Origin: an uncultured Hyphomonadaceae bacterium
GTDB lineage: Bacteria; Pseudomonadota; Alphaproteobacteria; Caulobacterales; Hyphomonadaceae
Length of the DNA: 64,000 nucleotides
Reading direction: 5' to 3'
NCBI GenBank assembly: GCA_938084575.1
Contig: CALKFG010000003.1
Coordinates: forward strand, 124,001-188,000
The position numbers and the translations under genes are program-made. Numbering within the stretch: the first letter of the stretch is position 1; each line of letters opens with the position of its first letter. Shown in pieces: positions 18,975 to 27,348 of this stretch. The notes beneath the pieces are model-generated. The model ran no database searches and was not told the DNA's origin. It saw only the letters and a program-made list of their open reading frames with translations.

Positions 18975-20013
18975 GCGTGACCTGGCCTCTCGGTTCGCGG
19001 CTTTTGCCGAGGCCCGAATAGACGGGGCATGCAACTGTCAGGTTACCAATCTGGTGCGCATCCATGGCGGAGCGAGCCGGCAAACTTACAGCATCGACCT
19101 CACATATGACACGGCCGAGGGGCCTGTCGAGAAGGGGCTCGTGCTGCGACGGGATCCACCGGACAGTCTGATTGATACAGAGCGGCGGGTTGAATTTGCC
19201 GCCATTCACAGCGCGCATGGCCGGGCTGAGCTGCCGGTGCCGGAGGCCCTTTTCCTGGAGACAGACCCGGCCATATTGGGAGCGCCCTTTTTCGTCATGG
19301 GACGGATTGAGTCCGGAACGCCGGTCAATCCATTTCGGCTTGAGGAGATTGAGCCTCACCGTGCCCTGATTGGGCGGCACTTTTTTCGTCATCTTGGCGC
19401 TATCGCTGCCCTGCCTGTGGAGGGATCACCCTTGGCGGGCGAAATCGGGCTGCCTGCCAAACAGGACTGCTGGCGCAAGGAACTCGCTTACTGGGCCAAT
19501 GAAATCCGCAGCAATGCGGCGTCGCCTCAACCCGTGGCTGAAGCGGCCATCCGCTACCTTGAGGGACACCCGCCTCCGCCGGCTCAGCGCCTGTCGATTG
19601 TTCACGGCGATTATCGATCCGGCAATTTCCTGCAGAATGACACGGGTGAGATTACGGCAATCCTGGATTGGGAGATGGCGCATATTGGTGACCCTTATGA
19701 AGATCTTGCCTGGGCCACCGATCCGCTATGGTGCAACAATGATACCGAGCGCGCTGCGGGGTTTATTCCCTGGCATGAGGCGATCGAGATCTGGCAGGCG
19801 ACATCCGGGTGCCAGTTTGATCCCCTTGCCTTCGAATGGTGGTCGATTTTTGCGCATGTCAAAGCCTTGGGCATCTGGGTGACCTCGGCCAAGGCCTATG
19901 CGGGGGGCGCAAATAATGATCCGATCCTGGCCTGGTCAGGTTGGTTTACGCATGCGGCGCACGAATTGATGCTGGCGATGCGGCTTGGGGCCAAGCATGG
20001 AGCGGTCGCATGA
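18967..20013 (+). CDS. APH/ACAD10-type phosphotransferase family protein
   Basis: Kinase-like protein of 348 residues with the aminoglycoside-phosphotransferase fold. The catalytic loop is IVHGDYRSGNFL (HGDxxxxN) and the metal-binding segment is ILDWEMAHIGDPYEDLAW. This group includes the APH-like domain of ACAD10, which phosphorylates hydroxyacyl-CoA intermediates, so a catabolic role is more likely than drug resistance. ATG 18967 overlaps the previous gene by 8 bases; the upstream extension in frame has no homology and overlaps it. The stop overlaps the next ATG (ATGA). Confidence 0.87.
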   Translation: MLERDLASRFAAFAEARIDGACNCQVTNLVRIHGGASRQTYSIDLTYDTAEGPVEKGLVLRRDPPDSLIDTERRVEFAAIHSAHGRAELPVPEALFLETDPAILGAPFFVMGRIESGTPVNPFRLEEIEPHRALIGRHFFRHLGAIAALPVEGSPLAGEIGLPAKQDCWRKELAYWANEIRSNAASPQPVAEAAIRYLEGHPPPPAQRLSIVHGDYRSGNFLQNDTGEITAILDWEMAHIGDPYEDLAWATDPLWCNNDTERAAGFIPWHEAIEIWQATSGCQFDPLAFEWWSIFAHVKALGIWVTSAKAYAGGANNDPILAWSGWFTHAAHELMLAMRLGAKHGAVA

Positions 20014-20438
20014 GCAATATCGGTTTTATTCTTGGCCAGCTGGGCCAGACCCTGGTCGCCGACGTCGCGCCGAAGCTCGAGGGCGATTATGCCGGCGGCC
20101 ATGCCGCGATGGCGGGTCTGATGGCCGTGATGGCAGGGGAAGCCTGGGACGGGGCTGCCGACAGGCTGGTTCGGGAGGTCGAGGGGATCAGGCAGATCCT
20201 GGAAGAAGGCGGTGTCGAGGCTTGCGAGATTCAGGCGGCGCCGGATCTGAGGATCTCGTCTCTTGAAACAGAACGCGACCTTCTTGCGCTCAAGCTCATC
20301 AGCCTTCAGGCCCGGCTTGAGGCGGAGGACAGCGAAAGGGCCAGAACCTTGAATGGTAAAATCTGGGCACATTACATGGCGACATCGCAGGCGCGCATGC
20401 CAAGTCCGCCGGTCTTTCCAGACGCGGACACGGACTAG
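20010..20438 (+). CDS. Conserved-looking hypothetical protein in the APH operon
   Basis: Protein of 142 residues that I do not recognise. It is predicted mostly alpha-helical and acidic (pattern DVAPKLEGDYAGGHAAMAGLMAVMAGEAWDGAADRLVREVEGIRQILEE), with a possible short coiled coil near residues 60-110 and no signal peptide or membrane segment. Its ATG overlaps the APH-like stop (ATGA), a sign of tight translational coupling. The stop interlocks with that of the dipeptide epimerase through CTAG at 20435-20438. It may be a small partner of the kinase. Confidence 0.7.
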   Translation: MSNIGFILGQLGQTLVADVAPKLEGDYAGGHAAMAGLMAVMAGEAWDGAADRLVREVEGIRQILEEGGVEACEIQAAPDLRISSLETERDLLALKLISLQARLEAEDSERARTLNGKIWAHYMATSQARMPSPPVFPDADTD

Positions 20439-21412
20439 CCCCAGAGATCCCGGCTTGGTGGGCTGACATTGCCGGCCTGATAGGTCAGCCCGTGCGCGAT
20501 GTCGTCGGCCAGCCAAAGGGGGCCGTCAAGGTCGATCAGGTCAGCGGCCGCACCCAGTATCAAAGCGGGCGCCATGGACAGCGAGCCGGCAACCATGCAG
20601 CCCACCATGACACCCAGGTGGCACTGGCGCGCTGCCTTCAGCATAGCAAGGGCCTCGGTCAGCCCGCCAGCTTTGTCGAGCTTGATGTTCACCATGTCAT
20701 ACAGACGCGCCAGCCCCTGTATGTCGCGGGAGGTGTGAACACTTTCATCGGCACAAATGGCAATCGGGCAAGCGGTGTGGGCCAGCGCCGTGTCTTGGCC
20801 AACCGGAAAGGGCTGTTCGATCATGACCACGCCGTTTTTTGCCGCGGCCTCTACCAGGAGGGCGAAGCTGGATGGGATCAGGCCTTCATTGCCATCGACG
20901 ATGAGCCGGGCCTCGGGCCGCGCCTCATGCACGGCGATAATACGGTCAAGGTCGTCCGGGCCACCGAGTTTAAGCTTTAACAGCCCAGCGGCTGTCTGGC
21001 GGGCTGCTTTGGCCATCTGCTCCGGAGTGCCCAGGCTCAGCGACATGGTACAGGGCAGGGGTTGCGGCGGCGGAAGGCCAGCAAGTTTCCACACGGGATA
21101 CCCCGACTGCTTGGCTTCAAGATCCCAGAAAGCGGTATCCAGAGCACACCTGGCGGCCCCGGCAGGCAGGCGCGTCTGCAGGGCTTCACGTGTCAGCCCC
21201 GCTTCGATCTCGGCCTCCAGACCGGCGATATCTGCCATCACGCCTCCGACGGACTCCCCATAGCGCCCATAGGGCACACATTCTCCGCGTCCTTCGTGAT
21301 TATCCTGCGTTAGGGTAACCCGAACGGTTTCTGCGACGGACTTGCTTCCTCTCGAAATGGCAAAGCTTTGCCGCAGCGGGGAAGATACCGAGGTGATCTG
21401 TAGTTTGGGCAT
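20435..21412 (-). CDS. Dipeptide epimerase (L-Ala-D/L-Glu epimerase-like)
   Basis: Enolase-superfamily enzyme of 325 residues, mandelate-racemase group. It shows the KxK base motif (LLKLKLGG), metal ligands VDGNEG, MIEQPF and CADES, and the second base in NIKLDKAGG. This order fits the dipeptide epimerases used in murein-peptide recycling, acting on L-Ala-D-Glu, although related dipeptides are possible. ATG 21412 follows AAGGAA. It stands alone, divergent from the Mla operon. Confidence 0.87.
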   Translation of the reverse strand: MPKLQITSVSSPLRQSFAISRGSKSVAETVRVTLTQDNHEGRGECVPYGRYGESVGGVMADIAGLEAEIEAGLTREALQTRLPAGAARCALDTAFWDLEAKQSGYPVWKLAGLPPPQPLPCTMSLSLGTPEQMAKAARQTAAGLLKLKLGGPDDLDRIIAVHEARPEARLIVDGNEGLIPSSFALLVEAAAKNGVVMIEQPFPVGQDTALAHTACPIAICADESVHTSRDIQGLARLYDMVNIKLDKAGGLTEALAMLKAARQCHLGVMVGCMVAGSLSMAPALILGAAADLIDLDGPLWLADDIAHGLTYQAGNVSPPSRDLWG

Positions 21413-21462
21413 GGACCGTTCCTTTGCAAGGTCGATCAAATTTGAACTGTTTGAGCCGCGAC

Positions 21463-21486
21463 ACCTTAACAAGCAATGGGTAAGGT
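21463..21486. promoter_or_regulatory. Inverted repeat in the divergent epimerase/mlaE promoter region
   Basis: ACCTTA-N12-TAAGGT, a perfect 6-bp inverted repeat midway between the two divergent start codons. It could be an operator for either operon; no regulator gene lies next to it. Confidence 0.3.
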
Positions 21487-21514
21487 AAACAGATGCTAAG
21501 CATAAGGAACAGAC

Positions 21515-22651
21515 ATGGCTGCTCCCGGCTTTGATCTTCAGCCCTCTGGTCACCCCGATGGGGGCCAGCGGCTCACTCTGTATGGTGATTGGACGATTGC
21601 AGGTTTGTCCACCATTCGTCGCCGGCTTGCTTCGTCCTTGCAGGGCGCTGCGCCGATCGAGCGCATCGTGACGGCGGATGTCGGCCGGCTCGACACGGCT
21701 GGCGCATTTGTCATCGATCAGGCCCTGAGAGAACAGGGCATCGATCTGGACCGGGTGGAGGCGTCACAGCGGATAGCAGCGCTTCTTAAACAGGCCCGAG
21801 ACATCGCAACCCGTGAAGAGCAGGGCCCGGTCGAGGTCCGGACCGGCCCTGCCCTGATCCGGTTTCTGGAACGCATTGGCGGGGCTGCGGTCCATGTCTG
21901 GGACGAATTCATTGAGACGCTGTCCTTTCTCGGGGAGACTTTGTTCAGCGTCACGGCGACCGTGATCCGGCCTTGGAAGATGCGGTGGAAAGCGCTGGTC
22001 TCTGTGATGGAGAACAGTGGCCTCGACGCCGTCCCGATCGTGGCTTTTTTGTCCTTCTTCGTTGGCATGGTGGTCGCCTTTATCGGTGCATCGACGCTTG
22101 CCGAATTCGGGGCCACAATTTTTGTGGTTGAGCTGGTTGGCATTGCTGTTTTGCGGGAATTTGGCGTCGTGCTTGCCGCCATTATCCTTGCGGGTCGAAC
22201 CAATTCGGCATTTACGGCCCAGATCGGCGCGATGAAGATGCGCCAGGAAATTGACGCCATGACGACGCTTGGGCTTGATCCACTAGACGTCATCGTTGCG
22301 CCGAGAGTCATTGCCATGGTGGTGATGACGCCCGTGCTGGCTTTTGTCGGCGTGCTGGCAGGCTTGGGTGGAGGCGTTCTGGTGGGATGGCTGGCGCTGG
22401 ACATCAATCCGAGCGTCTTCTTTGGGCGCATGCAGGATTTCGTTCCCTTGTCGCATTTCTGGGTTGGTATGTCCAAGGCGCCGGTATTTGGCCTGGTCAT
22501 TGCCCTGATTGGATGCCGGCAGGGACTGCAGGTTGGTGGCAGCGTGCAGTCGCTCGGCCAGCACACGACAAAATCGGTCGTGCAGGCGATATTCTCCATC
22601 ATTGTGATCGATGCGTTGTTCGCGACCCTGTATATGGAGCTCGATATATGA
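21515..22651 (+). CDS. mlaE: MlaE-type ABC permease with N-terminal STAS domain
   Basis: Inner-membrane permease of an MCE lipid transporter, 378 residues. The N-terminal 110 residues form a STAS domain (LTLYGDWTIAGLSTIRRRL...LDTAGAFVIDQAL) equivalent to separate MlaB. The permease part has about five membrane helices and the conserved ELVGIAVLREFGVVLAAIILAGRTNSAFTAQIGAMKMRQEIDAM. The ATG has AAGGA 7 bases upstream. Together with MlaF, MlaD and a PqiC-like lipoprotein it forms an operon for phospholipid movement between membranes. No MlaC or MlaA is present here. Confidence 0.93.
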   Translation: MAAPGFDLQPSGHPDGGQRLTLYGDWTIAGLSTIRRRLASSLQGAAPIERIVTADVGRLDTAGAFVIDQALREQGIDLDRVEASQRIAALLKQARDIATREEQGPVEVRTGPALIRFLERIGGAAVHVWDEFIETLSFLGETLFSVTATVIRPWKMRWKALVSVMENSGLDAVPIVAFLSFFVGMVVAFIGASTLAEFGATIFVVELVGIAVLREFGVVLAAIILAGRTNSAFTAQIGAMKMRQEIDAMTTLGLDPLDVIVAPRVIAMVVMTPVLAFVGVLAGLGGGVLVGWLALDINPSVFFGRMQDFVPLSHFWVGMSKAPVFGLVIALIGCRQGLQVGGSVQSLGQHTTKSVVQAIFSIIVIDALFATLYMELDI

Positions 22652-23418
22652 CCCGGTCGGTCGCCATTCGCGTGCGGGGGCTGAAAACAGCCTATGGGCC
22701 TCACATCGTCCATGAGGCATTGGATCTGGATGTTTTTGAAGGGGAGATTATCGGGATTATCGGGCCCTCTGGGTGCGGAAAGTCCGTCCTGCTGCGGGCA
22801 ATTGTTGGTCTCAAGCCGCCTGCAGACGGACGTGTTCATGTCTTTGGAAAGGATGTCACCCATCTGGGCTCGCGCGATATCCGGGCCGTTCAGGAGCTTT
22901 GGGGCATCATGTTTCAGGATGGTGCGCTTTTTTCCAATCTGACGGTGCAGGAGAACGTGATGGTGCCGATGCGTGAGCATACCAACCTGCCCCTTGCCCT
23001 GATGCGGGACCTGGCAGACCAGAAAATCCGCATGTCCGGCCTGGAAACCTGGGCGGGCCAGAAATATCCTTCTGACCTCTCGGGCGGCATGCGGAAACGG
23101 GCGGCGCTGGCCCGTGCCATGGCGCTCGATCCGCCTCTGCTTTTCCTGGATGAGCCAACCGCCGGTCTCGATCCGATTACGGCGTCAGGATTTGACAGCC
23201 TGATCAGGGAGCTTCAAGGCACCCTGGGACTGACCGTTTTTCTCGTGACTCATGATGTTGATACGTTGAAAGGCACCTGTGACCGGATCGCGGTGCTGGG
23301 CGATAAGCGGGTCATCGCCGTGGACACAATGGCCGGTCTGCGGCGGCATTCTGATCCCTGGATACAGGCTTATTTCGGGGGTCCGAGAGGGCGGGCCGCC
23401 CTGGCAGGAGAAGTGTGA
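22648..23418 (+). CDS. mlaF: MlaF-type ABC transporter ATP-binding protein
   Basis: ATPase of 256 residues for the lipid transporter. Walker A GPSGCGKS (about residues 42-49), signature LSGGMRKRAALARAMALDP, Walker B LLFLDEPTAGLDP and H-loop VTHDVD are all intact. The SGGMRKR variant of the signature is typical of MlaF proteins. The ATG overlaps the mlaE stop (ATGA), which supports the start against a longer upstream frame inside mlaE. Confidence 0.95.
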   Translation: MTRSVAIRVRGLKTAYGPHIVHEALDLDVFEGEIIGIIGPSGCGKSVLLRAIVGLKPPADGRVHVFGKDVTHLGSRDIRAVQELWGIMFQDGALFSNLTVQENVMVPMREHTNLPLALMRDLADQKIRMSGLETWAGQKYPSDLSGGMRKRAALARAMALDPPLLFLDEPTAGLDPITASGFDSLIRELQGTLGLTVFLVTHDVDTLKGTCDRIAVLGDKRVIAVDTMAGLRRHSDPWIQAYFGGPRGRAALAGEV

Positions 23419-24374
23419 TGGAGACCCGAGCCAATTATGCCCTGATCGGAGGGTTCGTGATCGCCGCAACGGTTGCCATTGTGGCATTCGTCCTGTGGCT
23501 GGGATCGTCGCAGTTTAACCGTGAATTCAAGCGATATGATATTGTTTTCCCCGGTCCGGTCGTGCTCGAAAAGGGCGCCAGCGTCCGCTATATCGGTATC
23601 ACCGTGGGCGAGGTCGAGTCTGTCAAGATCGACCCTCAGGATCCCTCCATGGTGCGTGCTCGGGTCCGGGTTGACCGGGCCACCCCTGTCAAAACGGATT
23701 CCGTGGCCATTATTGATTTTGCCGGGATTACCGGCCTGACTTTTGTCCAGATCACCGCCGGTTCGGAGACCTCGGTGCCGCTGGTTTCCCGGCCCAATTC
23801 CGACATCCCGGTAATCAAGGCCGGCCCGACCCCCCTGGCCGCCCTGTTCGATGGCGGAACCGAGATTGTCGGCAAGGCTTCGGTCGCCATTGACCAGCTT
23901 TCCCTGATCCTCACCGAGGACAATATTGCGAACCTGTCAGACACGCTGGCCAATTTACGGGATATCAGTGCAACAGTGTCGGCGCAGGATGAGGGTCTGA
24001 TCGGGCAGGCGCTGTCGACAATGGCGTCGCTGGAACGGGCTGGCGATGGCGTGACGGAGGCGTCGCGCAGGGTGTCGGGGACAGCGGCTCAGGTCGAGAC
24101 AGAGCTGAGGGATCTCAGTTCAGGGCTGCAATCCCTGATGGCGGCGCTGGAAGCGGCCTCAGAAGAGACCCGCGACATGATCGGGGCGGGGCAACAAACA
24201 TTGGGGACGGCCGAAGAGCTGCTGCAGGGGCCGGGACGTGAGGCCCTTGCCCAGACCACGATGAGCCTTCAGGAACTGCAAGTCCTGATCCGGCGGCTTG
24301 ATCAGGTCACCCGGAATCTGGAGGAAAATCCGCGGGGCTTCCTGCTGGGTGAACCCCGGCCTTATGAGGATTGA
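23418..24374 (+). CDS. mlaD: MlaD/MCE-domain protein
   Basis: Periplasmic, membrane-anchored lipid-binding subunit of 318 residues. One N-terminal transmembrane helix (about residues 8-28, LIGGFVIAATVAIVAFVLWLG) is followed by a single MCE domain (about 38-118, containing GPVVLEKGASVRYIGITVGEV), and then a long mainly helical region to the end. It forms a hexameric ring in known homologues. ATG 23418 overlaps the mlaF stop (TGATG) with AGGAG 7 bases upstream; a GTG 3 bases earlier is less well placed. Confidence 0.93.
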   Translation: METRANYALIGGFVIAATVAIVAFVLWLGSSQFNREFKRYDIVFPGPVVLEKGASVRYIGITVGEVESVKIDPQDPSMVRARVRVDRATPVKTDSVAIIDFAGITGLTFVQITAGSETSVPLVSRPNSDIPVIKAGPTPLAALFDGGTEIVGKASVAIDQLSLILTEDNIANLSDTLANLRDISATVSAQDEGLIGQALSTMASLERAGDGVTEASRRVSGTAAQVETELRDLSSGLQSLMAALEAASEETRDMIGAGQQTLGTAEELLQGPGREALAQTTMSLQELQVLIRRLDQVTRNLEENPRGFLLGEPRPYED

Positions 24375-24976
24375 TGAAGATGAGACGCATGTTCCTTCTA
24401 CTGCCCATGGTTTTGATCACTGGCTGTCTTTCGGTGTTGCCCGAACCCGAAGCGCCGGGCGGGCTGTACAGCATCTCTTCCGCGCGGGCCAATCTGGGAT
24501 TGGCGCAAAACATCGTGATCAGGGAATTCGATGCGCCTGAGATTATGGCAGGACGCGGCGTCGTCAGCGAAAGTCCTACCGGGGCACTGCGCTTCGTGCG
24601 TTCGGTCGAATGGTCCGGGCGGCTGACCCGTTTGTTGCAATTGGCCCTGATCGACAGTTTCACTGGCGCGGGACCGGGCGTTGCCCTGTCGCCAGAGTCC
24701 GGTGTCGCGGCGCCCTATGTCGCATCAGGCCGCATTCACCGCCTGGTGCTGAAGGGCGATGTCGCTGTGTGCAAGGCCTCTGTGGTGCTGACGGAGCCGG
24801 CAAGGCGTCGGCTGATTGCGCAGTTTGAAACAGAGGTCGAGCAGCAGGTTAACGGCACCTCCGCAGAGCAGCGGGCCCTGTCGCTGCGCGCTGCGGCCGG
24901 AACATGTGTTGCGGATCTCGCTTCGGCCGTGTCGGAAACCCTCGACAGGGTGGCGCAGGAGACGTCGCCGGATTAG
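24374..24976 (+). CDS. PqiC/YmbA-like ABC transport auxiliary lipoprotein
   Basis: Lipoprotein of about 200 residues: signal peptide ending in the lipobox LITGC (Cys near residue 18), followed by the ABC-type transport auxiliary domain (GLYSISSARANLGLAQNIVIREFDAPEIMAGRGVVSE). Such proteins act with Pqi/Mla-type systems at the outer membrane. ATG 24374 overlaps the mlaD stop; ATG 24380 is an alternative with better spacing from GAGGA. The TAG stop is interlocked with the stop of the histidine kinase through TTAG 24973-24976. Confidence 0.87.
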   Translation: MKMRRMFLLLPMVLITGCLSVLPEPEAPGGLYSISSARANLGLAQNIVIREFDAPEIMAGRGVVSESPTGALRFVRSVEWSGRLTRLLQLALIDSFTGAGPGVALSPESGVAAPYVASGRIHRLVLKGDVAVCKASVVLTEPARRRLIAQFETEVEQQVNGTSAEQRALSLRAAAGTCVADLASAVSETLDRVAQETSPD

Positions 24977-27270
24977 GCGGCGTTGGTTGCGTGACGGATC
25001 TGGCTGGCCCGGATGGGCAGGAAGAAGGAAACCTGTGTGCCCTTATGTTCTTCGCTGGCAATGGTGAGGCGACCGCCCTGCATCTCTGCGAAAGCCCGGG
25101 TCAGTGCCAGGCCGAGACCAGTGCCGTCATAATTGCGCCCGCGTGTATCGCTGATCTGTTCGAACGGTTCTGCGAGCCGAGGCAGAGCCTCAGCGGGTAT
25201 GCCAATGCCGGTGTCACGCACCGCGACACGGATCTCAGCGCCCTTGCGGTCAAGCGTGACCCGTATGTCGCCCCCTGTGTCGGTGAACTTGATGGCATTT
25301 GAGACCAGGTTGAGGACCATTTGTTTGATGGCGCGATGATCGGCATCGACAAGCGGCAAGTGATCATTGGCGATGAGCCGAAGCTTGACCCCTTTGTCCT
25401 CCGCCTTTCGCCGCATCATCCGCACCGCGGCATCCGCCGGATCGGTCAGGTCAATCGGGCGCAGGTCGACCGTCATTTTTCCAGCCTCGATTTTGGCCAT
25501 GTCGAGAATATCATTGATCATGTCCAGCAAGTGCTGCCCTGAGGCGAGGATATCCCGGGCATATTCCTGATATTTCCGGTCGCCGAGCGGGCCATACATC
25601 TCGCTGGCCAGGATTTCGGAAAAGCCATTAATGGCATTGAGCGGGGTTCGAAGTTCATGGCTCATATTGGCGAGGAAAGCGCTTTTGGAATTGGCAGACT
25701 CTTCGGCTCTGGTTTTCTCGACCTGAAGTTTTTCCGCCAACTCTCCAGCAATCATTTCAGACCGTTCCAGCTCAACCACCAATTGTCGTAATTTCTTCTG
25801 CTGTGCGGCCTGCTCGACTTCGTTTCGGATATCGACAGTGACGTCAAAACCCATGGTGATCATCTCCCCGGACGGCGTTTCCCGTTCGATCATTTTGAAC
25901 CAGGATCCGCTGGCAACCCGAACAATATCGCCGGCAGTGCCAGAGGGCCGGGAATGGCGCTCCATTGTGCTGGCGGCCTGCGCCAGGCTGACCGTCTGTC
26001 GGCTGATGCCGACCCGAAGCGTGTCTTCCAGATTAAAAACGCGGGCGAAGGCCTGGTTCCAATAAACCAGGCGGCGATTCGCGCCCCAGAGCGCAAAGGG
26101 ACCTGAAAACCCCTCCAGCGCAGATCGCAAATGCTGCTCAGCACGCTGGCTCCGGCGTCGGGCATCCTCGACATCCGTGACATCCAGAAGAACACCACAC
26201 AGCTCATGGCTGTCTGTGTCGGAATGGCCATGCATGTGCAGCCAGCGGGTCTGGTCCCGATTGGACAGGTTCAGGTCAAGTTGACCTGTCTTTGCGAAGT
26301 CTGTGATGGCGTTGGTCAGCTTGCCATGGTCCGGGCTTTGAACAAGGTGGTCCAGAGCGCTGAAGCGGTAATGGCCTTCACCGGGGGCCTGCATCAGCGT
26401 TGCGGCCTCGGCGCTGAGCCAAACATGTTTCTGGTCGACATCAATGGACCAGAAACCGGCCTTGGTTTCTCGCAGCACGGTTGTGAGCATTTTTCCGGTC
26501 CGCCTGACCGATGTTTCATTCATCTCCGCGCGATGGCGGTTATCGGTGGCCAGTTGAAGCAGACCGGCAAGGCCAAGGGCGGGCCCGACCAAAAGCAGGA
26601 GGTAAACAACCAGGTTGAGCAGGTCGCGCTGTGCAAAAACCGGGCGCTGGACCGTTGCACAACTTTCCAGAGCGGTCCCGAAAATTGCGCTGCACTTCGT
26701 CAGCTGGCCGGCTTTGTCGACGAGGTGATGGCCTTGGTTCTGCAAGGCAAAGGAATGGCGATGTCGCTCGGGGCCGGGCAGGAGCTGCTGTGATTTGACC
26801 ACGGCGAAGCGACCGGTTTGCCCGCCCGGGTCAATCACAATGAGATCACCCGACGAATGGAGCGCGGCCCGTTCCTGTTGGGCGGCAATGGCAGCGGCCA
26901 GCCCGGCCCGGGTGGATGGACGGGTTTTGGAGCCGGCCCCGCCGGCAGCCGGCAGCAGCTCAACCCGGTCAATGTCGGGGTGACTGCCGGCCAGGTGTTC
27001 AGGACTCCAGCCCGCCTCTGTGCCAAAGCGCAGATGCTGGATGATCCCTGCAATCTTGCCACTGACAAATTCGGAAACAATGCCGGCTTCCCCTTGCGTG
27101 ACCGCCTCCGACGCGACCCGCGCCTGCTGGCGATCATCATACGCCTTAAGGCCGAGGGCGATGGCCTCGAGCAGGATGATGAAACCGATAAACTGGGTCA
27201 GGCCCCGAAAGCGAGCGCGTTTGCCGGCAGACCGGGCAAATTGGGTCTTGTCTGGGTCTGACTCAGCCAC
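24973..27270 (-). CDS. PleC/PdhS-like sensor histidine kinase with PAS domains
   Basis: Membrane-bound sensor kinase of 765 residues. Two transmembrane helices (about 24-43 and 216-240) enclose a periplasmic domain of some 170 residues; two PAS-like regions (about 262-370 and 380-480) and a coiled-coil linker follow. HisKA carries His538 in FLANMSHELRTPLNAINGFSEIL, with MYGPLGDRKYQEYARDILASGQHLL; the ATPase domain has NAIKFT, DTGIGIP and GTGLGLAL. This HisKA sequence resembles PleC/DivJ/PdhS kinases that act on DivK in the alphaproteobacterial cell cycle. No receiver domain or response regulator gene is adjacent, as for PleC. Which orthologue it is remains uncertain. Confidence 0.85.
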   Translation of the reverse strand: MAESDPDKTQFARSAGKRARFRGLTQFIGFIILLEAIALGLKAYDDRQQARVASEAVTQGEAGIVSEFVSGKIAGIIQHLRFGTEAGWSPEHLAGSHPDIDRVELLPAAGGAGSKTRPSTRAGLAAAIAAQQERAALHSSGDLIVIDPGGQTGRFAVVKSQQLLPGPERHRHSFALQNQGHHLVDKAGQLTKCSAIFGTALESCATVQRPVFAQRDLLNLVVYLLLLVGPALGLAGLLQLATDNRHRAEMNETSVRRTGKMLTTVLRETKAGFWSIDVDQKHVWLSAEAATLMQAPGEGHYRFSALDHLVQSPDHGKLTNAITDFAKTGQLDLNLSNRDQTRWLHMHGHSDTDSHELCGVLLDVTDVEDARRRSQRAEQHLRSALEGFSGPFALWGANRRLVYWNQAFARVFNLEDTLRVGISRQTVSLAQAASTMERHSRPSGTAGDIVRVASGSWFKMIERETPSGEMITMGFDVTVDIRNEVEQAAQQKKLRQLVVELERSEMIAGELAEKLQVEKTRAEESANSKSAFLANMSHELRTPLNAINGFSEILASEMYGPLGDRKYQEYARDILASGQHLLDMINDILDMAKIEAGKMTVDLRPIDLTDPADAAVRMMRRKAEDKGVKLRLIANDHLPLVDADHRAIKQMVLNLVSNAIKFTDTGGDIRVTLDRKGAEIRVAVRDTGIGIPAEALPRLAEPFEQISDTRGRNYDGTGLGLALTRAFAEMQGGRLTIASEEHKGTQVSFFLPIRASQIRHATNAA

Positions 27271-27348
27271 CGCGCCGCCTTTAACACCGCTCCAAATGAC
27301 GGTTATGACAGATTCGGGGCCGAAGGTTCAGGTTTGGTTAACCGACTA

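Noticed and set aside
18967..20013. Aminoglycoside resistance gene
   Set aside because: The APH-like kinase lies in a catabolic-type operon and resembles the ACAD10-associated group, not resistance enzymes.
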